51,196 bases of DNA from DASRJW01 sp964567755 (GCA_964567755.1 CAZMNW010000016.1:1-51196), one strand, 5' to 3'. Positions 41,023 through 50,629 are shown, counted from the first letter of the stretch. Program-made: numbers and translations. The notes: generated by a model not told the origin, from the sequence alone.

Positions 41023-42084
41023 ATGATCCACGCAGCGACGATCGAAGAAACCTACCGTCTCATGGTCGACAAGCTGTCGCGCGTCGTCCCGGACGTGGAG
41101 CTGCGCTACAAGGCGGAACTTGTCTTCGAGATCAACCGTTTGAAGGAAGAGCGCGGGGCGATCATCCTCGGGCACAACTACATGGAGCCCGCCCTGTATC
41201 ATACGGTCCCCGACGTCGTCGGCGACTCGCTCGAGCTCGCGCGCCAGGCGGCGCGGACCGACCGCGACCCGATCGTGTTCTGCGGTGTGCGCTTCATGGC
41301 CGAGACCGCGAAGATCCTCAATCCGACCAAGACTGTGCTCTTGCCCACCCAGCGAGGTGGGTGCTCGCTCGCGGCCAGCATCACCGCCGAGGACGTCCGC
41401 GAGTTGAAACGCCAGTATCCGGGCGTCCCCGTCGTCACGTATGTCAATTGTTATGCCGACGTCAAGGCCGAGACCGACGTGTGCTGCACCTCGAGCAACG
41501 CGGCGCGCGTGGTCGAAGCCCTGGGCTCGGAGTGCGTCATTTTTTTGCCGGACGAGTATCTGGCTCAGAACGTCGCCCGCGACACGGGTCGTCAGGTGAT
41601 CTTTCCGACGCGGGAGCCCAAGTCGAGCGCGGCGCGCGCGGCGGCGCCGCAGAACCTCCAGTACCATATGATCGGCTGGCAGGGTCGTTGCGAAGTCCAC
41701 GAGAAGTTCACGGTCGCCGACATCGTCGCGGTGCGCAAACAGTTCCCGGATGTCGTGGTCCTGGCGCATCCGGAATGCAGCCTCGAGGTCGTGGAGGCCT
41801 CCGACTTTTCGGGGAGCACGTCCAAGATGATCGAGTTCGTGCAGAAATCGGCGGCGCCGCGTTACCTATTGCTCACCGAATGCAGCATGGGAGACAACAT
41901 CATTGCCGAAAACCCGGACAAAGAGACACTGCGGCTGTGCAGCGTCCGTTGCCCGCACATGAACGAAATCACGTTGGAGGACACGCGCGACGCGCTCCTG
42001 CACAATCGCTACGTCATCGACGTTCCCGAAGACATTCGTGTGCGCGCCAAGCGCGCTTTGGATCGGATGCTCGAGATCGGCTGA
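41023..42084 (+). CDS. nadA: Quinolinate synthase NadA
   Basis: This 353-residue [4Fe-4S] enzyme condenses iminoaspartate and dihydroxyacetone phosphate to quinolinate in de novo NAD synthesis. Family motifs include ILGHNYMEPALYHTVPDVVG and FCGVRFMAETAKILNP. The three cluster cysteines are Cys114 (TQRGGCSLA), Cys223 (QGRCEVHEKF) and Cys310 (VRCPHMNEIT). SSNAARVV and HPECSLEVV are also conserved. The start is the ATG at 41023 with GAGGA just upstream; a TAATCT sequence about 25 bases further up could be a -10 element. nadB and nadC are not in the window. Confidence 0.94.
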   Translation: MIHAATIEETYRLMVDKLSRVVPDVELRYKAELVFEINRLKEERGAIILGHNYMEPALYHTVPDVVGDSLELARQAARTDRDPIVFCGVRFMAETAKILNPTKTVLLPTQRGGCSLAASITAEDVRELKRQYPGVPVVTYVNCYADVKAETDVCCTSSNAARVVEALGSECVIFLPDEYLAQNVARDTGRQVIFPTREPKSSAARAAAPQNLQYHMIGWQGRCEVHEKFTVADIVAVRKQFPDVVVLAHPECSLEVVEASDFSGSTSKMIEFVQKSAAPRYLLLTECSMGDNIIAENPDKETLRLCSVRCPHMNEITLEDTRDALLHNRYVIDVPEDIRVRAKRALDRMLEIG

Positions 42085-42124
42085 CGGGTCGTCGCATGTC
42101 TTTTTTTCGTCAGGGAGGTTGGAG

Positions 42125-43225
42125 TTGAAGCGCGCCGTCCGACGCACGTCATCCCTCGTGGGTGTCGCTGTCGTGCTGGGTGCGTTGGCCCTGATCAAGG
42201 TCGAGTTCTTGAAGGGTGATTCCGCGCCGCCCGAAGGCGCCGGCCGCGGCGGCGCGGCCGGCAGTGGTGGCGTTCCAGCCGTGCACGCGCTGGTGCTCGG
42301 GATGCAGCGCATGGCCGACCGCATCACCACCGTGGGCACCATTCTGGCCAACGAAGACGTCGACGTGCGGAGTGAGATCTCCGGACGCATCGAAGCAATC
42401 TCGTTCCTCGAAGGCGCGCGCGTTGCCAGGGGCCAAGTTCTGCTGAAGATCGCCGACGCGGAGCTGCGCGCACAAACCGCGCGGGCCGAGTTGCGACTCG
42501 CCATCACCAAGGCCGATGCGGAACGCCAGCGCCAACTGTTCGAGCAGAATCTCACCAACCAGCGCGAGTATGACAATGCCTTGAACGCGTTCCAGGTGGC
42601 GAAAGCGGAAGCGGACTTGGTGCGCGCCCAGCTCGACAAGACCGAGATTCGGGCACCATTCGACGGCAAGGTGGGACTGCGCTTCGTGAGCGAAGGTAGC
42701 TATGTCTCACCCGCGACGCAGATCACGTCCATTCAAGACGACACCCCGGTGAAGCTCGACTTCTCCGTCCCCGAGCGCTACGCGGGACGCCTGGCGCCAG
42801 GCGACCGGGTGCGCTTTTCGGTGCAGGGCGCCTCCCGCACGTTCGATAGCACGATCTACGCCATGGAACCGTCGATCGAACCCGCGACGCGGACGCTGCG
42901 CGTGCGTGCCACGAGCCCCAACGCCGACGGAGCGCTCGTGCCCGGCGCCTTTGCCGATGTCGAGATCCACTTGCAGGAGCGCGACACGATCACCATCCCT
43001 GCGTACGCCCTGATTCCCGAGCTCAAGGGCCACTGCGTCTTCGTGTACGCGGGTGGCAAAGCCGAATCGCGCAGCGTCGAGATCGGGACGCGGACCGACG
43101 AGAATGTGGAGATTTTGCGCGGGCTGGCGGCGGGCGACACGCTCATCACGTCGGCGATCCTGCAGCTCAAGCCCGGCGCGCCGGTGACGGTCGCGGGCAT
43201 GGCTGCGCAGGGCGGCGCTCCGTGA
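42125..43225 (+). CDS. Periplasmic adaptor of second RND pump
   Basis: This 366-residue HlyD/AcrA-type adaptor starts at a TTG (42125) just after GGGAGG. An N-terminal membrane anchor or signal (TSSLVGVAVVLGALALIKV) is followed by a Gly/Ala-rich linker, the lipoyl half (SEISGRIEAISFLEGARVAR), a short coiled-coil hairpin (about residues 108-165), the second half (EIRAPFDGKVGLRFVSEGSY), a beta-barrel (VKLDFSVPERYAGRLAPGD) and a membrane-proximal domain. It is shorter than the first adaptor and shows no lipobox. The stop overlaps the permease GTG start by 4 bases. No outer-membrane factor is encoded with it; the TolC-like protein at 9537-11072 may be shared. Confidence 0.9.
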   Translation: MKRAVRRTSSLVGVAVVLGALALIKVEFLKGDSAPPEGAGRGGAAGSGGVPAVHALVLGMQRMADRITTVGTILANEDVDVRSEISGRIEAISFLEGARVARGQVLLKIADAELRAQTARAELRLAITKADAERQRQLFEQNLTNQREYDNALNAFQVAKAEADLVRAQLDKTEIRAPFDGKVGLRFVSEGSYVSPATQITSIQDDTPVKLDFSVPERYAGRLAPGDRVRFSVQGASRTFDSTIYAMEPSIEPATRTLRVRATSPNADGALVPGAFADVEIHLQERDTITIPAYALIPELKGHCVFVYAGGKAESRSVEIGTRTDENVEILRGLAAGDTLITSAILQLKPGAPVTVAGMAAQGGAP

Positions 43226-46200
43226 GCCTCGCTTCGACTTGCATTCAGCGGCCGGTGTTGACGATCGTCTTCTCGGTCGTCATCGTGGTTTTTGGCATCA
43301 TCGGCTTCACCTTTCTCGGCGTGCGCGAGTATCCCAACGTCGACCCCGCCGTCATCACGGTCAACACCAACTATACCGGCACCAACGCCGACATCATTGA
43401 TTCGCAGATCACGCAGCCGCTCGAAGAAGACATCAGCAGCGTCCCGGGCATTCGCACCATCAGCTCGGTCAGCCGTGAGGGCCGGAGCCAGATCACCATC
43501 GAGTTCGAGCTCGGCGCTGACCTCGAGACCGCCGCCAACGACGTGCGCGACAAGGTGGCGGGCGCCATCGGCAGCTTGCCGCCGGACGTCGACCCGCCCG
43601 TCGTCGCCAAGGCCGACGCCGATGCGACTCCGATCGTCGTTCTCAATGTGAGCAGCCCGTCGCGCGATCTCTTGAAGCTCACCGAGATCGCCGAGAAAGT
43701 TTTCAAAGAGCGTTTGCAAACGATCAACGGTGTGAGCGAAGTCCGCATCTTCGGCGAGAAGCGCTATGCGATGCGCCTGTGGCTGGACCCGCTCAAAATG
43801 GCGGCATACGGTGTGACTCCGCTCGACGTCCGCACGGCTCTCGATCAAGAGAACGTCGAGTTGCCCTCGGGGCGCATCGAAGGCACCACGGTCGAACTTC
43901 CCGTGCGTACCCTGAGCCGTCTGCAAACGGTGGAGCAGTTCAATGGCCTCATCCTGCGCGAGGAGTCCGGTCAGCTGCTGCGCTTCCGTGACATCGGCAT
44001 GGCGGAGCTGGGGCCGGAGAACCAGCGCTCGGAATCGAAAGGCCTGACCGGCCCGCGCGTGGCGGTCGCAATCGTGCCCCAGCCGGGTTCGAATCACATC
44101 GCGATCACGGACGAGTTCTATAAGCGCGTCGAGCAGATCGATCGCGAGCTTCCCGACGACGTCGTCCTCGGCGTCGCGTGGGACACGACTCGGTACATTC
44201 GCAAATCGATCCATGAAGTGCGCGAAACAATTCTTACCGCGTTCTTGCTCGTCGTGGGCATCATTTTCGTTTTCCTCCGTGCCTGGCGCACCACGCTCAT
44301 TCCGGTGCTGGCGATTCCCATCTCGTTGGTCGGGGTGTTCTTCGTCATGTTCCTGGCGGGTTTCTCGATCAATGTGCTGACGCTCCTGGGGCTGGTGCTC
44401 GCCATCGGGCTCGTGGTCGACGATGCCATCGTCATGCTCGAAAACATCTATTCCAAGGTCGAGGCCGGCATGTCTCCCGTCGAGGCGGCTTTCAAGGGCT
44501 CGCGCGAAGTGTTCTTCGCCATTGTCGCGACGACGGTCGCCCTCATCGCGGTCTTCTTGCCGATCATTTTTCTGCAAGGGCTGACGGGCCGTCTGTTCAA
44601 AGAATTTGGCATCGTGATCGGCGGCAGTGTCGCCGTGTCGGCGTTCGTCGCGCTGACGCTGACGCCGATGTTGTCGGCGCATTTACTCGAGCCGCACGCC
44701 AAGCACAACGTGCTTTACAGAAAGACGGAGCCGTTCTTCGTCGGGTTGAACGAGGGGTATCGCCGTTCGTTGGCTGCGTTCATGCATCGTCGCTGGCTTG
44801 GCGTGGCGACGGTTCTCGTCTGCGCGGGGGCGATGTGGCTGTTGTTCACGCAGCTGCCGCGCGAGCTTGCGCCTGTCGAAGATCGCAGCCGCTTGCGTTT
44901 GACCGCCACCGCGCCAGAGGGGACTTCCTTCGAGCGCATGTCCACGTACATGGACAGCGTCGTCGAGTTGGTGCGGAGCGAAGTGCCCGAAGTCGACGTC
45001 GTCCTCGCCAACACGTCGGGATTCGCGGGCGGCGCCAACACGGGGAACGTTACCGTCACGCTGATTCCACCCGAGGAACGCGAACGCTCCCAGCAGGAGA
45101 TTGCCAGTGCACTGTCGCTCTCGGTGCGGGCCCTGAACGACGCACGCGCCTTCGTCACCCAGGAGCAAACCATCAGCGTGGGTGGCGGCAGCGCGCGCTT
45201 CGGGCTTCCCGTGCAGTATGTGATCCAGGCGCCCACGATCGACAAGCTCAAAAAAGTGCTGCCCGTGTTTCAGGAGGAAGCGAGCCTCCACCCGGCGTTC
45301 AGCGTCGTGGACGTAAACCTGAAGTTCAGCAAACCCGAGCTGGTGATCGAGATCAACCGCGAGCGGGCTCGGACGCTCGGACTTTCCGTGGCCGACGTCG
45401 GGCAGACGCTGCAATTGGCGCTGAGCGGATCGCGCTACGGATATTTCATCAAGGACGGCAAGCAATACCAGGTCATCGGGCAGCTCGCGCGTTCCAACCG
45501 CGACGAGCCGTTCGATCTGTCGGCGATCTACGTCCGCAACCGCGACCGGCAGTTGATTCAACTCGACAACGTGATTCACATGTCGGAGTCGGCGAATCCG
45601 CCGCAGTTGTTCCGAACCAATCGCTACGTGGCGGCGACCGTATCGGCTGGTCTCAATCCCGGCTACACGCTGGGCGACGGGATCGCAGCCATGGACCAAA
45701 TCGCGGACAAGGTACTCGACGAGTCGTTCGCCACCGACCTCGCCGGTGCAGCGCGTGACTTCTCCGAAAGCTCGTCGAGCTTGTTGTTCGTATTCATCTT
45801 TGCGCTGGTGTTGACGTATCTCGTCCTCGCCGCCCAGTTCGAGAGCTTCCGCGATCCGCTGATCGTCATGCTGACGGTGCCGCTCGCGGTGGCGGGAGCG
45901 CTGTTATCTCTCTGGTACTTCAATCACACGATCAACATCTTCAGTCAAATCGGGATGATCATGCTGATTGGGCTGGTGACAAAAAATGGCATTTTGATCG
46001 TCGAGTTCGCCAACCAGCGCCGCAACGCCGGCCTCGCGCGGCTGGAAGCGATCCAGGATGCTGCCGCGGCGCGCTTCCGTCCGATTCTGATGACCAGCCT
46101 GTCGACGATTCTCGGCATTCTCCCGGTGGCGTTGGGGCTGGGCGCGGGTTCTGCGAGTCGCGTCTCGATGGGGATCGCCGTGGTCGGTGGCATGCTCCTG

Positions 46201-46332
46201 GCGACGGGGCTGACTCTCTACGTCATCCCCGCGATGTATTCGTACTTGTCGAAGGAGACGCGCGCGACGCGTGTTCACGAAGACGTCGAGATCGCGGCGG
46301 TGAACGGGCTCCGCAACGGAACCCGCGGGTGA
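43222..46332 (+). CDS. Second RND efflux permease, HAE1 type
   Basis: This 1036-residue inner-membrane pump starts at a GTG that overlaps the adaptor stop (GTGA). N-terminus SLASTCIQRPVLTIVFSVVI, two RND repeats with large periplasmic loops, the proton-relay Asp pair in IGLVVDDAIVMLENI and the Lys in GLVTKNGILIVEF are all present. The motif GxRxxTxxS-like region near residue 70 (VSREGRSQITIEFE) is also typical. It resembles MexF/AcrB-type pumps with the adaptor encoded first. The substrate is unknown. The two RND permeases in this window are clearly diverged and not a recent duplication. Confidence 0.93.
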   Translation: MSLASTCIQRPVLTIVFSVVIVVFGIIGFTFLGVREYPNVDPAVITVNTNYTGTNADIIDSQITQPLEEDISSVPGIRTISSVSREGRSQITIEFELGADLETAANDVRDKVAGAIGSLPPDVDPPVVAKADADATPIVVLNVSSPSRDLLKLTEIAEKVFKERLQTINGVSEVRIFGEKRYAMRLWLDPLKMAAYGVTPLDVRTALDQENVELPSGRIEGTTVELPVRTLSRLQTVEQFNGLILREESGQLLRFRDIGMAELGPENQRSESKGLTGPRVAVAIVPQPGSNHIAITDEFYKRVEQIDRELPDDVVLGVAWDTTRYIRKSIHEVRETILTAFLLVVGIIFVFLRAWRTTLIPVLAIPISLVGVFFVMFLAGFSINVLTLLGLVLAIGLVVDDAIVMLENIYSKVEAGMSPVEAAFKGSREVFFAIVATTVALIAVFLPIIFLQGLTGRLFKEFGIVIGGSVAVSAFVALTLTPMLSAHLLEPHAKHNVLYRKTEPFFVGLNEGYRRSLAAFMHRRWLGVATVLVCAGAMWLLFTQLPRELAPVEDRSRLRLTATAPEGTSFERMSTYMDSVVELVRSEVPEVDVVLANTSGFAGGANTGNVTVTLIPPEERERSQQEIASALSLSVRALNDARAFVTQEQTISVGGGSARFGLPVQYVIQAPTIDKLKKVLPVFQEEASLHPAFSVVDVNLKFSKPELVIEINRERARTLGLSVADVGQTLQLALSGSRYGYFIKDGKQYQVIGQLARSNRDEPFDLSAIYVRNRDRQLIQLDNVIHMSESANPPQLFRTNRYVAATVSAGLNPGYTLGDGIAAMDQIADKVLDESFATDLAGAARDFSESSSSLLFVFIFALVLTYLVLAAQFESFRDPLIVMLTVPLAVAGALLSLWYFNHTINIFSQIGMIMLIGLVTKNGILIVEFANQRRNAGLARLEAIQDAAAARFRPILMTSLSTILGILPVALGLGAGSASRVSMGIAVVGGMLLATGLTLYVIPAMYSYLSKETRATRVHEDVEIAAVNGLRNGTRG

Positions 46333-46494
46333 GGCGATACGCAGCGGCACTGTTGGACGAGATCAAGCGGCCTCGCCGTGCACGCCGGCCGGTTTGATGT
46401 CGCGTATTGATCGCGCTCGAACGCCGAGAAGCTCACGCGAGTCGTTCACACGGCAAACGCGATGTCACGGACACCGATCGCGAGGCTGCCGCCA

Positions 46495-46602
46495 TCAGGC
46501 TTTTTTGGGTGTCTTCTCCTGCTTCTTCTTGGTCTCTTGGTCGTGCTTGCTGTCCTTCTGCTTCTGGCCCTTGGCCTTGTCCTTCTTGCCTTTGTCACCC
46601 AT
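46495..46602 (-). CDS. 35-residue lysine-rich small protein
   Basis: A complete small gene encodes MGDKGKKDKAKGQKQKDSKH and then DQETKKKQEKTPKKA. Ribosome binding is supported by AAAGGAG with about 7 bases to the ATG. About half of the residues are Lys or Gln; it should be disordered and strongly basic. Very short proteins beginning MGDK with Lys/Gln-rich tails occur widely in bacteria without a known role. It lies downstream of the RRM gene on the same strand but beyond a terminator-like hairpin, so it may be transcribed separately. An RNA- or ribosome-associated role is only a guess. Confidence 0.65.
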   Translation of the reverse strand: MGDKGKKDKAKGQKQKDSKHDQETKKKQEKTPKKA

Positions 46603-46647
46603 CGCGCAACTCCTTTGTTGTCCCGCCCTCATCCCTCGACTGCCCAA

Positions 46648-46681
46648 TGAAAGCGGGGCTCACGCAGGTGCGAGAGCCCCG
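46648..46681 (-). terminator. Terminator-like hairpin after RRM gene
   Basis: On the minus strand CGGGGCTC-T-CGCA-CC-TGCG-T-GAGCCCCG forms a long hairpin (8 plus 4 pairs) followed by CTTTCATT. It lies about 35 bases after the RRM gene stop and probably ends that transcript. Confidence 0.6.
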
Positions 46682-46716
46682 AAGTCGAGGAGCATTGCGC
46701 TCGTCGTCGGCCGAGA

Positions 46717-47019
46717 TTAACGACCGCCGTCACTGCCGAAACGCTGCGGGCCGCTACCCGCGCCAGCCGTCTTGGGCTTCGCCTCGCTGACGGTGAGCGT
46801 ACGGCCGTCGATCTCGCGCCCGTTCAACGCCTCGATCGCCGTCCGCGAATCCTCGGGGGACCCCATCTGCACGAATGCGAAGCCGCGCGGGCGACCAGTA
46901 TCGCGATCCATGACGATCGCGACCTCATCGACCCGGCGTCCGTCGCCCTCGAACAGGGTGCGGAGGGTGCTCTCGGTGGTGTTGAAGGAAATATTTCCGA
47001 CGTAAAGCTTCGTAGCCAT
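46717..47019 (-). CDS. RRM-type RNA-binding protein
   Basis: This 100-residue protein is a single RNA recognition motif with a short Gly/Ser tail. RNP2 is LYVGNI (residues 5-10) and RNP1 is RGFAFVQM (about 45-52), with the aromatic residues that stack on RNA in place. The tail (AGAGSGPQRFGSDGGR) resembles the Gly-rich ends of bacterial and cyanobacterial Rbp proteins, which bind single-stranded RNA and often respond to cold. AAAGG lies about 10 bases before the ATG. It is divergent from the glycosyltransferase gene and probably monocistronic. Confidence 0.92.
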   Translation of the reverse strand: MATKLYVGNISFNTTESTLRTLFEGDGRRVDEVAIVMDRDTGRPRGFAFVQMGSPEDSRTAIEALNGREIDGRTLTVSEAKPKTAGAGSGPQRFGSDGGR

Positions 47020-47260
47020 GGAACACGGACCTTTCGATTTCGCTTCTGTCCCTTCGCGAATCGAAAGGCACTTAGCGTTGGGTCATCCTACTCGAAATGC
47101 GACCCGAGCGCCAGGAATATCGTTAGAAACCTGCCACTCGTTCTCACGATGTGAGTTGGTTCGTTCCACGAGAGTGAATTGCATCTCGCTTTTGCGAACT
47201 GCTGCTGCTACGATCGGCACGTTCGTGCGTGAATGCGCCAGGAAGCGACGGTCCGTCGAG
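47020..47260. other. Divergent intergenic region (RRM gene / glycosyltransferase)
   Basis: The 241 bases are less GC-rich than their surroundings and must carry both promoters, but I see no convincing -35/-10 pair. The glycosyltransferase frame is open through this region without a family match. Confidence 0.35.
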
Positions 47261-49537
47261 ATGCCCGACAAAACCTACCCCTTTTCCAAGATCGCCTTCG
47301 TCGGCAACTACGTACCTCGCCGCTGCGGGATCGCGACTTTCACTGCCGACATCTGCGAGTCGATGGCGCGCGAATTCCCGGCAATTGACTTCTATGCAGC
47401 AGCGATGAACGACACGCCCAAGGGCCATCCATATCCAAATCGGGTGCGCTTCGAAGTCGGAGAGAACGACAAGGACCAGTACCGGCAGCTGGCCGAGTTT
47501 CTCAACATGAGTCATGTGGACCTTGTGTGCCTCCAGCACGAGTACGGCATTTACGGCGGCCCCGCCGGCAGCTACCTGCTGACGACCCTCCGCCGGCTGC
47601 GCATGCCGATCGTCACGACCTTGCACACTGTGCTCGCCGAACCAGACGAAATCCAGGCTCGGGTCCTGAGAGAGCTGTGCGAACTCTCGGAGCGGTTGAT
47701 CGTCATGAGCGAGAAGGCCCGGACATTCCTGACGACGATTTACAAGTGCCCGGACCGCAAGATCGATCTAGTGCCCCATGGCATCCCGGACATGCCCTTT
47801 GTCGACCCTAACTTCTACAAGGACATGTTCGAGGTGGAGGGGCGCCGCGTCATCCTGACCTTCGGGCTGCTCTCACCCAACAAGGGGATCGAGTACATGA
47901 TCGATGCGCTGCCCGCGATCGTGCAGCGCATCCCGGACGTCATCTACATTGTCCTTGGTGTGACCCATCCACATGTCCAGCGTGAGCAGGGAGAGAAGTA
48001 CCGTCTCGACCTCCAGGTGCGCGCGCGCAGGCTCGGCGTCGCCAACAACATCATCTTCCACAACCGCTATGTGACCCTGGAGGAGCTGTGTCAGTTTCTG
48101 GGGGCGGCCGATCTATACGTGACTCCCTACCTCAATCCGGCGCAGATCGTCTCCGGCACGCTCGCCTACTCGCTGGGCAACGGCAAGGCAGTGATCTCGA
48201 CACCGTACTGGTACGCCGACGAGTTGCTGGCGGATGGGCGGGGACAAATCGTCCCCTTCCACGATTCGTCGGCACTGGCCGAAGCCGCGATCGAACTGTT
48301 CGACAACGAGGCCAAACGGCATGCGATGCGCAAGCGAGCCTATTCGTATGGGCGCAAGATGATCTGGAAGGAAGTCGCCGCGCTCTACCTCCAGTCCTTT
48401 CAGCGAGCGACAAAGGAGCGCCTCGGGACGCCGGTGGCCATCGGCCGGCAAGCAGCCTCCGACCCGCTCGACTTCGAATTGCCCGCGCTCCGGTTCAACC
48501 ACCTGTTGACGATGACCGACGATACCGGAATCCTCCAGCATGCTTGCCGAACCACGCCGAATCTCGTCGAGGGGTACACGACCGACGACAACGCCCGTGC
48601 GTTGATTGTCGTGCTGCGAGGCCAGCGCCTGGCAGAAGACGGCGAGCTGCTCCGCCGCCTGGCCGCGAAGTACCTGGCGTTCCTCAACTACGCGTTCAAC
48701 CCGGCCAACGGCCGGTTCCGCAACTTCCTGGGCTACGACCGGCACTGGCTCGAGGATTCGGGTTCCGAGGACAGCCATGGGCGCGCGCTTTGGAGCCTGG
48801 GCTGCGCAGCCAGCGAATCGTCCGACGACGGGCTCGTTGCACTCGCGATGAACCTGTTCGACTCCGGCTTGCCCGCGGTCGAAACCTTCACCAGCCCGCG
48901 TGCCTGGGCGTTTTCGCTGCTCGGAATCAGCGCACATATTCGGCGCTTCCCGGGTGATAGCAACGCTCGCCGCTTTCGTGGCGTGCTGGCGACTCGGCTC
49001 TTCGAACTCTACGGTGACAGCCGCAGTGACGACTGGCCCTGGTTCGAGCAGTCACTCGCCTACGCCAACGCCGCGCTCTCCGAGTCGTTACTGCTCGCGG
49101 GACACGAGATGGGCAGGAAGGACATGGTGGCAGCGGGCATCGAAGCCCTCGAGTGGCTTGTTCGTGTCCAATTAGCCGACCAGGGCCATTTCTCGCCGAT
49201 CGCGAACACGGGCTGGCGTCGCGGCGAGCCACGGGCGCGCTTCGACCAGCAACCGATCGAGGCGCAGAGCACGCTCGAAGCCTGCTCGCTGGCTTACCGT
49301 GTGACGGGAGAGCGACGCTGGCGCGAGCGCATGGGCCTTGTCTTCGATTGGTTCCTGGGCCGCAACGATTTCGGCCGGGCAGTCTACGACTACTCGACCG
49401 GCGGCTGTCACGACGGACTGCATCACGAGGGCGTCAACGCCAACGAAGGTGCGGAATCAACGCTGGCTTTTCTAAGTTCTTTGCTGGAGTTGCGCAGCAT
49501 GGGACCGGTCGTGGTTGTGGAACAGGAGGCACGATGA
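47261..49537 (+). CDS. GT4 glycosyltransferase fused to alpha/alpha-toroid domain
   Basis: This 758-residue protein has two parts. Residues about 8-385 are a GT-B fold glycosyltransferase of family 4: FVGNYVPRRCGIATFTADIC, VPHGIPDMPF, ILTFGLLSPNKGIEYMIDAL and the nucleotide-sugar region VSGTLAYSLGNGKAVISTPY. Residues about 400-750 look like an all-helical (alpha/alpha) toroid as in mannosidase-type hydrolases: GYTTDDNARALI, GSEDSHGRALWSLG, DDWPWFEQSLAYANAALSES and STGGCHDGLH. The ATG at 47261 begins the recognisable fold, although its ribosome site is poor. It overlaps the GH130 gene by 4 bases (ATGA), suggesting joint action in making or recycling a mannose-type oligosaccharide. Confidence 0.86.
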   Translation: MPDKTYPFSKIAFVGNYVPRRCGIATFTADICESMAREFPAIDFYAAAMNDTPKGHPYPNRVRFEVGENDKDQYRQLAEFLNMSHVDLVCLQHEYGIYGGPAGSYLLTTLRRLRMPIVTTLHTVLAEPDEIQARVLRELCELSERLIVMSEKARTFLTTIYKCPDRKIDLVPHGIPDMPFVDPNFYKDMFEVEGRRVILTFGLLSPNKGIEYMIDALPAIVQRIPDVIYIVLGVTHPHVQREQGEKYRLDLQVRARRLGVANNIIFHNRYVTLEELCQFLGAADLYVTPYLNPAQIVSGTLAYSLGNGKAVISTPYWYADELLADGRGQIVPFHDSSALAEAAIELFDNEAKRHAMRKRAYSYGRKMIWKEVAALYLQSFQRATKERLGTPVAIGRQAASDPLDFELPALRFNHLLTMTDDTGILQHACRTTPNLVEGYTTDDNARALIVVLRGQRLAEDGELLRRLAAKYLAFLNYAFNPANGRFRNFLGYDRHWLEDSGSEDSHGRALWSLGCAASESSDDGLVALAMNLFDSGLPAVETFTSPRAWAFSLLGISAHIRRFPGDSNARRFRGVLATRLFELYGDSRSDDWPWFEQSLAYANAALSESLLLAGHEMGRKDMVAAGIEALEWLVRVQLADQGHFSPIANTGWRRGEPRARFDQQPIEAQSTLEACSLAYRVTGERRWRERMGLVFDWFLGRNDFGRAVYDYSTGGCHDGLHHEGVNANEGAESTLAFLSSLLELRSMGPVVVVEQEAR

Positions 49538-50508
49538 GTGACGGGAAGCGGCCGTTTCTTCTCCAGCGTCACGAGGCAAATCCCATCTTGACGGCCGCGG
49601 ACTGGCCGCACACGGTCAACGCGGTCTTCAATCCCGGCGCCGTGCGGTTGCAGGACGGCACCACGCTGTTGCTTTGTCGTGTCGAAGACCGGCGCGGAAT
49701 CTCCTGCCTGTGGGTCGTCCGATCGGAGAACGGCATCGACGGCTGGCGGATCGAATCGGAACCGGCGCTGCTGCCAGATCCGGAACGCCATCCCGAGGAA
49801 CTCTGGGGAGTCGAAGACCCACGGATCGTCTGGCTCGACGAGTTGGGCCAATACGCCATCACGTACACGGCATACTCTCGTGCGGGTCCCGCCGTCTCGC
49901 TGGCGCTCACACGCGATTTCGTCCAGTTCGAGCGTCTTGGCGTGGTGATGACACCTGACGACAAGGATGCGGCGTTGCTGCCGCAGCGCATCGGCGGCAA
50001 GTGGCTGATGCTGCACCGGCCACAGACGGGATTGGGATCCAGTATCTGGCTGGCCGAATCACCAGATCTGTACCACTGGGGCAAGCACCGGGTGGTGATG
50101 GCATCTCGCCGCGGTGCCTGGTGGGACGCCACCCGGATCGGGCTCGGATCACCGCTGATCGAGACCGAGCAAGGTTGGTTGATGATCTACCACGGTGCGC
50201 GTCAGACTGCGGCCGGCAGCCTGTATCGCCTGGGCGTGGCGTTGTTGGATCGGCAGGACCCGAGCGTGTGCATCGCCCGAGGAAGCGAGTGGATCCTCGG
50301 CCCGCGCGAAAACTACGAACGTCAAGGCGATGTGGGTGACGTGGTCTTCGTCTGCGGCCATACGATTGGGGAAGATGGCGACACGATCCATCTGTACTAT
50401 GGAGGCGCGGACACCTGTATTGCCCTGGCCTTCGGACGCGTCTCGGAGATCCTTGCCTGGCTCGCCGCGCACGGCTCCGAAGAGCGTGGCTTGAGCACGG
50501 TGATCTAG
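49534..50508 (+). CDS. GH130-family glycoside phosphorylase/hydrolase
   Basis: This 324-residue protein is a five-bladed propeller enzyme of family GH130, which includes beta-mannoside phosphorylases. Typical stretches are NAVFNPGAVRLQDGTTLLLC, the catalytic-Asp region LWGVEDPRIVWLDELGQYAI, DKDAALLPQRIGGKWLMLHR and GWLMIYHGA, ending in HLYYGGADTCIALAFG. The ATG at 49534 has AGGAGG 5 bases upstream. Translational coupling to the glycosyltransferase/toroid protein suggests a mannoside or related glycan pathway; phosphorylase versus hydrolase activity cannot be decided here. Confidence 0.9.
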   Translation: MSDGKRPFLLQRHEANPILTAADWPHTVNAVFNPGAVRLQDGTTLLLCRVEDRRGISCLWVVRSENGIDGWRIESEPALLPDPERHPEELWGVEDPRIVWLDELGQYAITYTAYSRAGPAVSLALTRDFVQFERLGVVMTPDDKDAALLPQRIGGKWLMLHRPQTGLGSSIWLAESPDLYHWGKHRVVMASRRGAWWDATRIGLGSPLIETEQGWLMIYHGARQTAAGSLYRLGVALLDRQDPSVCIARGSEWILGPRENYERQGDVGDVVFVCGHTIGEDGDTIHLYYGGADTCIALAFGRVSEILAWLAAHGSEERGLSTVI

Positions 50509-50629
50509 CCTCGATGTGTCAAATTGTTGCTGAGTTCGGTCTGGCGATTCTCCTTTCATTTCGCCACCACATACCGAGCCTTTGGTCTCCGAGCTGGCAG
50601 AGGACATCGAGCGGCGCCCTGCCTCTGAA

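Noticed and set aside
44084..44096. GGTTCGAATC resembling a tRNA T-loop
   Set aside because: It lies inside the second RND permease gene and encodes part of its protein; no cloverleaf.
42856..44682. Minus-strand open frame of 608 codons opposite the second RND genes
   Set aside because: His/Asp/Arg-rich antisense artefact across two recognised genes.
50149..50629. C-terminal part of the minus-strand frame at the right edge
   Set aside because: It runs antisense through GH130 and loses all similarity to the DUF222/HNH-type family.
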